DNA of 64,000 bases from Anaerobutyricum hallii DSM 3353 (GTDB taxonomy: Bacteria; Bacillota; Clostridia; Lachnospirales; Lachnospiraceae). Location: contig NZ_ACEP01000064.1 of assembly GCF_000173975.1 (NCBI RefSeq), positions 124,001 to 188,000 on the forward strand, written 5' to 3'. A program made the translations under genes and the position numbers. Every line of letters starts with the position of its first letter. Position 1 is the first letter of the stretch. This document shows, piece after piece, positions 8,117 through 16,664 of this stretch. The notes beneath the pieces were generated by a model. It saw nothing but the letters and a program-made list of their open reading frames with translations, searched no databases and was not told the DNA's origin.

Positions 8117-8887
8117 ATGAAGACAAAAGATAAATTAGTGATTGGTGGACATGAGTTTGATTCCCGTTTTATTTTAGGTTCTGGAAAGTATTCCATGAAG
8201 TTAATCGAAGCGGCTGTAAGAGATGCTGGTGCGCAAATTATTACGTTAGCAGTGCGCAGAGCCAACACAAAAGACCATGAAAATATTTTAGATTATATTC
8301 CAGAGGGTGTTACTCTTTTACCAAATACTTCCGGAGCGAGAAATGCACAGGAGGCGGTAAGAATCGCACGTTTGGCAAGAGAACTTGGCTGTGGAAACTT
8401 TGTAAAGGTAGAGATTATGCGTGACAGCAAGTATCTTCTTCCAGATAACCAGGAAACGATTAAGGCAACAGAAATTCTTGCAAAAGAAGGATTTGTTGTT
8501 ATGCCATATATGTACCCAGACTTAAATGCTGCCAGAGATTTAGTGAATGCGGGAGCAGCCTGTGTTATGCCGCTTGCTTCTCCAATTGGCTCTAACAAAG
8601 GGCTTGCCACAAAGGAATTTATCCAGATTTTAATTGATGAGATTGATCTTCCGATTATTGTAGATGCCGGTATTGGTAAGCCATCACAAGCTTGTGAGGC
8701 GATGGAAATGGGAGCGGCTGCGATTATGGCGAATACTGCTTTGGCAACTGCCGGTGATCTTCCAATGATGGCTGCGGCATTCCGTCAGGCAATTGAGGCA
8801 GGAAGAAAGGCATATTTATCTGGTCTTGGACGTGTGCTTACAAGAGGAGCATCGGCTTCTGACCCACTGACAGGATTTTTGCATTAA
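8117..8887 (+). CDS. thiG: ThiG, thiazole synthase
   Basis: 256 residues, normal ThiG length, TIM barrel. It joins deoxyxylulose 5-phosphate, dehydroglycine and the ThiS sulfur into the thiazole phosphate. FILGSGKY near residue 19, the NFVKVEI segment with the Schiff-base lysine, [12 protein letters not shown] and [18 protein letters not shown] are seen. AGAAGGGCG precedes the ATG. It is 142 bases after thiS, in the place where thiF is often found in other clostridia. Confidence 0.96.
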   Translation: MKTKDKLVIGGHEFDSRFILGSGKYSMKLIEAAVRDAGAQIITLAVRRANTKDHENILDYIPEGVTLLPNTSGARNAQEAVRIARLARELGCGNFVKVEIMRDSKYLLPDNQETIKATEILAKEGFVVMPYMYPDLNAARDLVNAGAACVMPLASPIGSNKGLATKEFIQILIDEIDLPIIVDAGIGKPSQACEAMEMGAAAIMANTALATAGDLPMMAAAFRQAIEAGRKAYLSGLGRVLTRGASASDPLTGFLH

Positions 8888-8990
8888 ATGATAACTTGTG
8901 AATTATCTCATTGATATTTAGTCAGATAACCTATCTGTTTTTTCATCAAACTGTGTTATTTATCTGAAAGTCAATGGGATAGCAAACCAG

Positions 8991-9065
8991 AGAGTGTTTG
9001 AAAAATCATTCCTGCAAATCAAATTGTAGTGAACATCTTGCAGGAAACATTTTTAAACACACTCT
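8991..9065. repeat. Dispersed hairpin repeat (AGAGTGTTTGAAAAAT family), full copy
   Basis: AGAGTGTTTGAAAAAT on the left pairs with ATTTTTAAACACACTCT on the right, with a second inner stem CCTGCAA/TTGCAGG. The same outer sequence recurs as full hairpins at 30550 and 56954 and as halves at 35517, 43887 and 58749. It sits between thiG and thiH, inside the operon. Confidence 0.8.
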
Positions 9066-9170
9066 GGCAAGTTTGTAGCAATATAGAAAAATCAGCTTTG
9101 TAGAAAAGGTTTTTTAGGATTTTAGTAATTATAAAAATGTGAAAAGATTTACTGGAAAAGAGGTAGCAAA

Positions 9171-10424
9171 ATGGAAAATCAGTTTTTAATTGATTCAGAA
9201 TATTTATCAGCCGAAGCTCTGGAGAAAAAGCATCGTTTGGAAACAGACCCTTCTTCAAGAAAAAGTCATATGGAATATATGCCAGGAATGGAACAGATTA
9301 CATCAGATGTTATGGAAAAAGTCATGAGTCAGATGAACTCTTATGATTATGAAAAATACACGGCAAAAGATGTAAAAGCAGCATTAGAACATGAAACTTG
9401 TTCTATCGAAGATTTTAAAGCGTTATTATCTCCTGCGGCTGCACCATTTTTAGAGCAGATGGCACAGAAAGCGAAAATAGAGACAAGTAAGCATTTCGGA
9501 AATACAGTATATTTGTTTACACCGCTTTATATTGCAAACTATTGTGAAAATTATTGCGTGTACTGTGGATTTAACTGTTATAACCATATTAATCGTATGC
9601 AGCTTAATATGGAACAGATTGCCCATGAGATGAAAGTAATTGCTGATTCTGGTATGGAAGAAATCTTGATTCTTACTGGAGAAAGCCGGGCAAAAAGTGA
9701 TGTAAAATACATTGGTGAGGCATGTAAACTTGCAAGAAAGTATTTCCGCATGGTCGGTCTTGAAATCTATCCGGTAAATACCAACGAATATCGTTATCTG
9801 CATGAATGCGGAGCAGATTATGTCACTGTATTTCAGGAAACCTATGACTCCGATAAATACGAAACTTTGCATCTGATGGGACATAAACGAGTATGGCCAT
9901 ACCGTTTTGAGGCACAGGAACGTGCTCTTATGGCAGGTATGAGAGGAGCGGGTTTTTCTGCACTTCTTGGATTATCTGATTTTAGAAAAGATGCGTTAGC
10001 AAGCGCACTTCATGTTTACTATTTACAGAGAAAATACCCACAGGCAGAACTTTCCCTGTCCTGTCCAAGACTTCGCCCAATCATCAATAACGATAAAATT
10101 AATCCTTTAGACGTTGGTGAAAAACAGCTTTGCCAGGTATTATGTGCTTATCGCATCTTCCTTCCGTTTGTTGGCATTACCGTTTCCTCAAGAGAAAGCG
10201 AAATCTTCCGAAACGGCATTGTAAAAATCGCTGCCACCAAAGTTTCCGCTGGTGTCTCTACTGGAATCGGTGATCACGAAAGCAAATACACTGGAAAGGA
10301 GGAAGACGGCGAGCAGGGTGATGAACAATTTGAGATCAATGACGGAAGAAGCTTCCAGAAAATGTATGAAGATATTTCGGAAGAAGGCCTGCAGCCAGTC
10401 TTAAATGATTATCTTTATGTGTAA
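9171..10424 (+). CDS. thiH: ThiH, 2-iminoacetate synthase (radical SAM)
   Basis: 417 residues. It cleaves tyrosine to dehydroglycine for thiazole synthesis; oxygen-sensitive, so it suits an anaerobe. The radical SAM motif CxxxCxxC is at about residue 125 (CENYCVYCGFNC). The C-terminal region has SRESEIFRNG and ends with YLYV. AGAGG precedes the ATG. The last 20 bases overlap the longest reading of thiE. Confidence 0.95.
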   Translation: MENQFLIDSEYLSAEALEKKHRLETDPSSRKSHMEYMPGMEQITSDVMEKVMSQMNSYDYEKYTAKDVKAALEHETCSIEDFKALLSPAAAPFLEQMAQKAKIETSKHFGNTVYLFTPLYIANYCENYCVYCGFNCYNHINRMQLNMEQIAHEMKVIADSGMEEILILTGESRAKSDVKYIGEACKLARKYFRMVGLEIYPVNTNEYRYLHECGADYVTVFQETYDSDKYETLHLMGHKRVWPYRFEAQERALMAGMRGAGFSALLGLSDFRKDALASALHVYYLQRKYPQAELSLSCPRLRPIINNDKINPLDVGEKQLCQVLCAYRIFLPFVGITVSSRESEIFRNGIVKIAATKVSAGVSTGIGDHESKYTGKEEDGEQGDEQFEINDGRSFQKMYEDISEEGLQPVLNDYLYV

Positions 10425-11154
10425 GCGAAGAAATCAAAATTCCACCAAAGATCTGAAGCAACAGCTTATAAAAAATGGAACCTATCAAAACAGAGACTAT
10501 CAAGGTAAAAACTTTGAAAAGAAAAATACTACAGGAGGAGAGTTCAATTCTATATTAAAAAATTCTGTATTGGAAAAATCAGATATCCTGTGTATTACAA
10601 ATCGGAAACTTTGTAAAGATGACTTTTTAAAAAGAATCCAAATTATCGCAGCAGCGCAACCCAAAGCGATAGTATTAAGAGAAAAAGATTTATCAGAAGA
10701 AGCATATACAATATTAGCAGAAAAAGTAATGCATATTTGCGAGAAGTATAGCGTGCCATGTATCCTCCACAGTTTTGCAAAAGCAGCAATGGCCCTTAAT
10801 GTAAAAGCAATCCATATGCCTCTGCCACTTCTTCGGAAAATGACTCCACAAGAAAAAAATCATTTTGAAATAATTGGTGCCTCCTGCCACTCTTTAGAGG
10901 AGGCAAAAGAGGCAGAAAGACTTGGATGTACTTACATTACTGCCGGGCATATCTTTCTTACAGATTGTAAAAAGGGACTACCGGGAAGAGGTCTTACATT
11001 TTTACAAAATATTTGTGAAAATGTATCTATTCCGGTGTATGCTATTGGCGGAATTTCCAATGAAAACATAAATGACGTTAGACAAACAGGAGCAGCAGGG
11101 GCATGTATAATGAGTGGCTTTATGAAATGTAATAATATAGCGGAAATTATATAA
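10405..11154 (+). CDS. thiE: ThiE/TenI-family thiamine phosphate synthase
   Basis: 249 residues if the ATG at 10405 (overlapping thiH) is used. The ThiE/TenI barrel starts only at about residue 55 (DILCITNRKL). It shows IVLREKDL, IHMPLPLL, GASCHSLEEAKEAERLGCTYITAGHIFLTD and YAIGGISNENI. The first 50 residues are polar, rich in Asn/Lys and unlike ThiE, so the real start may be later: AGGAGGAG at 10532-10539 is followed by an in-frame TTG at 10570. Changes in the phosphate-binding TAGHIFLTDCKKG may make it TenI-like, but its operon position favours coupling of thiazole and HMP-PP. Confidence 0.85.
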   Translation: MIIFMCKRRNQNSTKDLKQQLIKNGTYQNRDYQGKNFEKKNTTGGEFNSILKNSVLEKSDILCITNRKLCKDDFLKRIQIIAAAQPKAIVLREKDLSEEAYTILAEKVMHICEKYSVPCILHSFAKAAMALNVKAIHMPLPLLRKMTPQEKNHFEIIGASCHSLEEAKEAERLGCTYITAGHIFLTDCKKGLPGRGLTFLQNICENVSIPVYAIGGISNENINDVRQTGAAGACIMSGFMKCNNIAEII

Positions 11155-11226
11155 AATTTATGTAGAAGTGCCATAGATTTCTATGCGTATGCTGTAAATT
11201 TTCTTTACGAAAAGAAGGCGGATATT

Positions 11227-12093
11227 ATGTGAATTTTTTATGCGATAGGTTCTTCCTTTTTTGCAGGTATCACAGCAATCCTTGCAAAGTGTGGAATTCG
11301 GAAGACAAACTCAAATGTGGCCACAGCAATCCGAACAATAGTTGTTCTTATATTTGCGTGGCTGATGGTGTTCGTTACAGGTGCAGAGGCAGGCATCAGT
11401 AATATTAGTAGTCGTACATTGTTATTCCTTGTATTATCTGGATTGGCCACAGGAGCCTCATGGTTGTGCTATTTCCATGCTCTGCAAAAAGGAGATGTTA
11501 ATAAAGTTGTTCCGATTGATAAATCCAGTACGATTTTAACAATTTTATTAGCACTCATCTTTTTACAGGAAGGGCTTAGCCTTGGAAAAGGTGTCGGTAT
11601 TGTTTTGATCGGTGTTGGAACAATGCTGATGATTACAAGAAAAGGAATGGCAAATCAGGAGAAAAGTTCCGATGGAAGCTGGTTTATTTACGCAGTCTTT
11701 TCCGCAGTATTTGCCAGTCTTACCGCAATACTTGGAAAGGCAGGTATCGAAGGAGTTGATTCTAATCTTGGTACAGCCATTCGTACAACTGTTGTCCTTG
11801 TCATGGCGTGGTTTATGGTTTTTGTGACCGGAGAACAAAAGAAAGTACGGACTGTCGAGAAAATAGAACTACTCTTTATCTGTCTGTCAGGACTTGCAAC
11901 CGGAGCTTCCTGGCTATGCTATTACCGTGCATTACAAGAAGGACCGGCAAGTGTTGTTGTTCCGATTGACAAATTAAGCATGCTTATAACAATTGCATTT
12001 TCTTACATCGTATTTCATGAGAAGCTTACTAAAAAAGCAGCTTTTGGTGTTGTACTTATTACTGCAGGAACAATACTTCTGGCAATGATGTAA
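11227..12093 (+). CDS. EamA-family (DMT) transporter; codon 2 is UGA
   Basis: The product is two EamA halves, ten predicted membrane segments. The natural start is an ATG at 11227 after AAGAAGGCGG, but the next codon is TGA; the frame then reads on as IFYAIGSSFFAGITAILAKCGI, matching the second half (SWFIYAVFSAVFASLTAILG). The family normally begins MWIFYA, so TGG has become TGA. The first open start without the stop is a GTG at 11317, which would lose the first helix (258 residues left). It follows thiE by 73 bases and may have served thiamine-precursor transport (inference). Either a recent nonsense change, a non-AUG start (ATT at 11233) or a sequence error. Confidence 0.75.
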
Positions 12094-12098
12094 ATAGG

Positions 12099-12197
12099 AA
12101 TTTGCCGGGGTGAGTAACAGACGAAGTCTGAGAATCAAATCACAAATATAGATGGTTTGATTCTCGGACTTTTGTTTCTTGGCTACCCGAGCAAATT
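12099..12197. repeat. Palindromic element, internally deleted form (copy G)
   Basis: A 99-base hairpin: AATTTGCCGGGGT pairs with ACCCGAGCAAATT at the ends, and GTCTGAGAATCAAA with TTTGATTCTCGGAC inside, closing on CACAAATATAG, the core of the long palindrome family described at 12383. Only one core copy is left and the centre is missing. Confidence 0.65.
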
Positions 12198-12382
12198 AGT
12201 GGAAAGATTAGTGGAAGAAGTCAGGAGAGATAGAAGTAATTCGGAAATTTAAATCTTTCAGGATTGATACAAAACCTAAAAAAAATCAAATTTTCAGCGT
12301 ACTACAACAATAATTCGAGTCAATCTTTCAAAAAACAACTCCGCAGAAAGCCAAAACCTTCTGGCGATTCCCCAAATCACTT

Positions 12383-12590
12383 CAACAATAAATAGCAATT
12401 TTCCCCCCCACAGCCAAAGCACAGCTCCCGAAGAGAGTCTAACCCCTATATTTGTGGCCTCGGAGCAAGGTTTGGATGCGAGCACTTAAAGAGAGCATTC
12501 AAACCGCCGCGACTAAAGTCACAAATATAGGGGTTAGACTCTCTTCGGGGGCGTTTCTTTGGCTGTGGAGAGGAAATTCCTATTTAGTTG
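12383..12590. repeat. Long palindromic element (copy A)
   Basis: The arms pair perfectly for 30 bases around CCCGAAGAGAGTCTAACCCC next to the core CCCTATATTTGTG, and continue imperfectly outward through ACAGCCAAAG/CTTTGGCTGT and CAATAAATAG/CTATTTAGTTG. Centre: GGCCTCGGAGCAAGG ... GCCGCGACTAAAGTC. Members at 14049, 23950, 33279 and 55278 have the same core and centre but different arms. The 12094-12716 gap holds this, copy G and the upstream region of the permease. Confidence 0.9.
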
Positions 12591-12716
12591 CTTTTTCCGA
12601 CAAAAAATGTTAATATACATGAGACAAAATATAAATTTTTCTATTATTTATGCAGGATTTTTCATATAAGATGCAAATTTTCGATAGCAGAATAATAGAA
12701 AATCATAGGAGGTATT

Positions 12717-14045
12717 ATGAGTAGACCGACAAACAACATGTCAGAAGAACTATTCAAAGTGGATGGAAAAACATCTGTAGGTGAGACCCTTCCACTTGCC
12801 CTGCAACATGTGGTGGCCATGATTGTAGGATGTGTTACACCGGCAATTATCGTGGCTGGTGTGGCCGGACTGTCAGAACAAGATTCTGTTATTTTAATTC
12901 AGGCAGCCCTTACGATGTCAGCAATTACAACATTGATTCAGGTATTCCCTCTCCTTCGGACAGGGAAAATTGCAATCGGTTCTGGACTTCCGGTAATCAT
13001 GGGTATCAGTTTTGCCTATGTACCGACTATGCAGGCAATTGCAGGAAGATTTGATATCGCAACGATATTAGGAGCACAGATTGTTGGAGGTATCGTAGCG
13101 GTTTTCGTTGGTATTTTTATTAAGCAGATTCGTAAGTTTTTTCCACCGTTAATTACAGGTACCGTTGTATTTGCTATCGGTCTTTCATTGTATCCAACAG
13201 CAATTAATTATATGGCTGGTGGTGCGAGCAATGAAAGTTACGGTTCCTGGGAGAACTGGCTTGTAGCGATTATCACACTTTGTATCGTAACAGCACTGAA
13301 TCATTATGGAAAAGGAATCTGGAAGCTGGCATCCATATTAATTGGAATTATTGCAGGATATATCATTTCATTATTTTTTGGAATGGTTGATTTTTCAGCA
13401 GTAGTAAATGCATCCTGGTTTGCGCTTCCAAAGCCAATGCACTTTGGAATCAAGTTTGAACCATCTTCCTGTGTTGCAATCGGCGTATTATTTGCCATTA
13501 ATTCCATTCAGGCAATCGGAGATTTTTCCGCAACAACAACAGGCGGACTTGACCGTATGCCGACAGATGAAGAATTAAATGGAGGTATCGTAGGATATGG
13601 ATTAAGTAATATTGTCTGTGCAATTTTTGGCGGACTTCCAACTGCAACATACAGCCAGAACGTAGGTATTGTAGGTTCTACGAAAGTTGTTGCAAAAAGA
13701 GTATTTGAGACTTCAGCTATTATTATTCTGATTGCAGGATTAATTCCAAAGTTTTCCTCTGTACTTACAACGATTCCGTACTGTGTACTCGGTGGAGCAA
13801 CCGTTTCTGTATTTGCATCAATTGCAATGACTGGAATTAAACTCATCACAACAGCACCGATGGATTTTAGAAATACAACAGTCGTTGGATTATCAATTGC
13901 TCTTGGCATGGGTGTGACACAGGCAAATGCAGCGTTGGCAACTTTCCCTGCATGGGTAACAACTATCTTTGGAAAGTCCCCTGTTGTATTGGCAACTATT
14001 ACTGCGGTATTCTTAAATCTTGTGTTACCAAAAAACAGTGATTAA
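12717..14045 (+). CDS. NCS2-family xanthine/uracil permease
   Basis: 442 residues, polytopic inner-membrane nucleobase symporter, normal length. Family features are TLPLALQHVVAMIVGCVTPA at the N-terminus, IGSGLPVIMGISFAY in TM3 and IGDFSATTTGG in TM8. The last motif is closer to the purine (xanthine/urate) branch than to UraA. AGGAGG is 7 bases before the ATG. No purine riboswitch was found upstream. It stands alone between two palindromic elements. Substrate is inferred only. Confidence 0.85.
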   Translation: MSRPTNNMSEELFKVDGKTSVGETLPLALQHVVAMIVGCVTPAIIVAGVAGLSEQDSVILIQAALTMSAITTLIQVFPLLRTGKIAIGSGLPVIMGISFAYVPTMQAIAGRFDIATILGAQIVGGIVAVFVGIFIKQIRKFFPPLITGTVVFAIGLSLYPTAINYMAGGASNESYGSWENWLVAIITLCIVTALNHYGKGIWKLASILIGIIAGYIISLFFGMVDFSAVVNASWFALPKPMHFGIKFEPSSCVAIGVLFAINSIQAIGDFSATTTGGLDRMPTDEELNGGIVGYGLSNIVCAIFGGLPTATYSQNVGIVGSTKVVAKRVFETSAIIILIAGLIPKFSSVLTTIPYCVLGGATVSVFASIAMTGIKLITTAPMDFRNTTVVGLSIALGMGVTQANAALATFPAWVTTIFGKSPVVLATITAVFLNLVLPKNSD

Positions 14046-14048
14046 AGA

Positions 14049-14264
14049 ATAATTTATTACAGGCAAAACACGCGAACCATCAAAGAGAATATACCCTATA
14101 TCTGTGACTTTAGTCGCGGCGGTTTGAATGCTCGCTTATGCGCTTATATCCAAACCTTGTTCTGAGGCCACAGATATAGGGTATATTTTCTTTGGTGGTT
14201 CTATTTGTTCCAATTTGGCAAATATGCCGTCGTCTGTAGCTTACCTAATGAATTAAATAGCAAT
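14049..14264. repeat. Long palindromic element (copy B)
   Basis: Inner arms GAACCATCAAAGAGAATATA and TATATTTTCTTTGGTGGTTC flank CCCTATATCTGTG/CACAGATATAGGG. The T-to-C change in the core is present in both arms, keeping the pair. Centre is in the opposite orientation to copy A (GACTTTAGTCGCGGCGG ... CTGAGGCC). The right flank (CGTCTGTAGC then CTAATGAATTAAATAGCAAT) matches the right end of copy E at 55514-55547, so the element probably runs to 14264. Confidence 0.85.
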
Positions 14265-14271
14265 CTCTCTC

Positions 14272-14299
14272 TTGACAAATCTTGAAAGATGAATATAAT
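14272..14299 (+). promoter_or_regulatory. Promoter of the marR-ABC operon
   Basis: TTGACA (14272-14277), 16-base spacer, TATAAT (14294-14299). It lies right after palindromic copy B. Confidence 0.8.
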
Positions 14300-14324
14300 A
14301 GATACAGCGCAAAAAAAGTTTGAT

Positions 14325-14339
14325 ATTGAACAATTCAAT
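14325..14339. promoter_or_regulatory. Candidate MarR operator
   Basis: Perfect palindrome ATTGAA-CAA-TTCAAT about 20 bases after the expected transcript start and before the marR gene, where a self-repressor would block transcription. No binding data. Confidence 0.5.
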
Positions 14340-14397
14340 GTTGAATGGTTTGATTCTAAACAATTTATACAAAGGAATAAGAAGATAAGGAGGTACC

Positions 14398-14841
14398 GTG
14401 AAGAGAGAAGAAATGATAGGATTTATTGTGCGCTCTTTGGACAACATGATGATGCGGAATGCAGTGGGCGATGAGAAGTCCGAGAAGAAGGGAATGATGC
14501 CGGTGATGCAAGGATGGATCATCGGTTATTTATATGACCATAAGGAAGAGGAGATTTTTCAAAGAGATATTGAGGCAGAGTTTTATATTGCCCGTTCTAC
14601 GGTGACCTGTTTGGTGAAACAGATGGAGCAGAAAGGGTATATCGCAAGAGTGGCAGTAGAGAGAGATTGTCGCTTGAAGCGTCTTTGTCTTCTGGAAAAA
14701 GGAGAAAAACTTCATGAATGTTTTCTACAAAATATTGATAATGTGGAGAAAAAGGTTCGTGAGGGAATCGATGAAGAAGAATTGCAGACTTTTTTTAAGG
14801 TGGCAAAGCAGATTCGAGAGAATCTTGAACAGATGCAGTAA
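14398..14841 (+). CDS. MarR-family transcriptional regulator
   Basis: 147 residues, winged helix. The recognition-helix region reads QRDIEAEFYIARSTVTCLVKQMEQKGYI and the wing RDCRLKRLCLLEKG. The start is GTG with AAGGAGGT 5 bases upstream. It is the first gene of an operon with two ABC exporter genes, the usual layout for a drug-responsive repressor that controls its own efflux pump. The ligand cannot be read from sequence. Confidence 0.92.
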   Translation: MKREEMIGFIVRSLDNMMMRNAVGDEKSEKKGMMPVMQGWIIGYLYDHKEEEIFQRDIEAEFYIARSTVTCLVKQMEQKGYIARVAVERDCRLKRLCLLEKGEKLHECFLQNIDNVEKKVREGIDEEELQTFFKVAKQIRENLEQMQ

Positions 14842-14913
14842 GGCAATGCAAAGTGCTGTGTGCATCAAGAGAATATATAATTAAAAAAGAAAGAGAAAGG
14901 ACGGTGGTTTAGA

Positions 14914-16662
14914 ATGATAAAGACTCTTGCAGGACAGGTTAAAGAGTTTAAGAAAGATTCTATTATTACACCAATTTTCATGATTTTAGAGGTGATCATG
15001 GAAATGATTATTCCTCTTTTGATGTCATCAATTATTGATGATGGCGTGGAAAAGGGAGATATTCATCATATTTATATTATTGGTATATGGATGGTTGTGG
15101 CAGCAGGCATAGGTTTGTTTGCCGGTATTATGGGAGGAAAGTACGGTGCAAGGGCATCAACAGGTTTTGCCCGTAATTTACGACAGGCAATGTTTGAAAA
15201 TATTCAGACATTTTCTTTTTCTAATATTGATAAGTTCAGTACCCCAAGTTTGGTTACCCGTATGACAACAGACGTAACAAACTTACAGAACTCCTATCAG
15301 ATGCTTCTTCGTATGTGTGTGCGTGCGCCATTTAGTTTAATCTGTGCAATGATTATGTCATTTTCGGTGAATGTAAAGCTCGCAAGTATTTATCTGGTTG
15401 CGGTTATTATTCTTGGTGCGCTTCTTGCAATTATTATCTGGAGGGCAATGGGATATTTTACAGCAATGTTTAAGAAGTACGATGACTTAAATGAAAGTGT
15501 GCAGGAAAATGTTTCTGCAATTCGTGTTGTAAAAGCATATGTACGTGAAAAATATGAAAAGAGCCGCTTTACAAAGGCAAGTGGTAATGTATATCGTATG
15601 GCGGTAAAAGCGGAGAGAATTGTTTCTTTTAACGCTCCATTAATGATGCTTATAGTATACTCCTGTATTCTTGGTATTAGCTGGCTTGGTGCAAAGATGA
15701 TTGTACAGTCTGCACTTACAACAGGGGAACTCATGATGCTTCTTGCTTATTGTATGAGTATTTTAATGAACCTTATGATGCTTTCCATGGTATTTGTTAT
15801 GCTTTCTATGAGTGTGGCAAGTGCAGAGCGTGTATCTGAAGTGTTAAATGAAACACCGGATATTGTGAATCCAGAGAATCCTGTTTATAAAGTAAAAAAT
15901 GGAAGTATTGTCTTTGACCACGTTTCTTTCCGTTATAATAAAGAGGGCAAGAAAAATGTATTAAATGATATTGACCTTTCTATCAAAGAAGGAGAGACAA
16001 TCGGTATCATTGGTGGAACTGGTAGTGCAAAGTCCAGTCTTGTTAACTTAATCAGCCGTCTGTATGATGTTTCCGAAGGACGTTTACTTGTTGGCGGAAA
16101 AGATGTAAGGGAATACGATATTGAAACACTTCGAGATGAAGTTTCTGTTGTATTACAGAAAAATGTTCTTTTCTCCGGTACAATTCTCGATAACCTCCGC
16201 TGGGGTGATGAGAATGCAACAGAGGAAGAGTGTAAGAGGGCCTGCCATCTTGCCTGTGCGGATGAATTTATTGACCGAATGCCAGATGGTTATCATACAT
16301 ATATCGAACAGGGTGGTTCGAATGTTTCTGGTGGGCAAAAGCAGCGTCTTTGTATTGCAAGAGCCCTTCTTAAAAAGCCAAAGATTCTGATTCTTGATGA
16401 CAGTACAAGTGCCGTAGATACCGCAACCGATGCAAAGATTCGTGAAGCATTTGCAAAAGAAATTCCAGATACAACAAAATTGATCATCGCACAGAGAGTC
16501 TCCAGTATTCAGAGTGCAGACAGAATTATTGTTATGGATAACGGAGAAATTTCCGGTTTTGATACCCATGAGAATCTTATGAAATCCAATGAAATTTACA
16601 GAGATGTCTACGAATCCCAGACTAAGGGTGGCGGAGACTTTGATGAGAACGGAGGTGAATAG
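14914..16662 (+). CDS. ABC exporter half-transporter, degenerate-site subunit
   Basis: 582 residues: six-helix transmembrane domain (about 1-310) and nucleotide-binding domain (about 330-575). Walker A is GGTGSAKSS (Gly to Ala in GSGKS), Walker B is ILILDDS with Asp where the catalytic Glu should be, the switch His is Gln (IIAQRVSS); the signature VSGGQ is normal. This is the pattern of the inactive site in heterodimeric type IV exporters such as LmrCD or TM287/288. It overlaps nothing and is 2 bases before its partner. Confidence 0.93.
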   Translation: MIKTLAGQVKEFKKDSIITPIFMILEVIMEMIIPLLMSSIIDDGVEKGDIHHIYIIGIWMVVAAGIGLFAGIMGGKYGARASTGFARNLRQAMFENIQTFSFSNIDKFSTPSLVTRMTTDVTNLQNSYQMLLRMCVRAPFSLICAMIMSFSVNVKLASIYLVAVIILGALLAIIIWRAMGYFTAMFKKYDDLNESVQENVSAIRVVKAYVREKYEKSRFTKASGNVYRMAVKAERIVSFNAPLMMLIVYSCILGISWLGAKMIVQSALTTGELMMLLAYCMSILMNLMMLSMVFVMLSMSVASAERVSEVLNETPDIVNPENPVYKVKNGSIVFDHVSFRYNKEGKKNVLNDIDLSIKEGETIGIIGGTGSAKSSLVNLISRLYDVSEGRLLVGGKDVREYDIETLRDEVSVVLQKNVLFSGTILDNLRWGDENATEEECKRACHLACADEFIDRMPDGYHTYIEQGGSNVSGGQKQRLCIARALLKKPKILILDDSTSAVDTATDAKIREAFAKEIPDTTKLIIAQRVSSIQSADRIIVMDNGEISGFDTHENLMKSNEIYRDVYESQTKGGGDFDENGGE

Positions 16663-16664
16663 AG

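Noticed and set aside
12383-12590. CRISPR-like or integron attC site
   Set aside because: The palindromes occur singly at scattered sites, with no spacer array, cas genes, integrase or cassette order.
12591-12716. Purine riboswitch before the NCS2 permease
   Set aside because: No TATAA...ATATGG and GTCTCTACC-type core motifs could be found.
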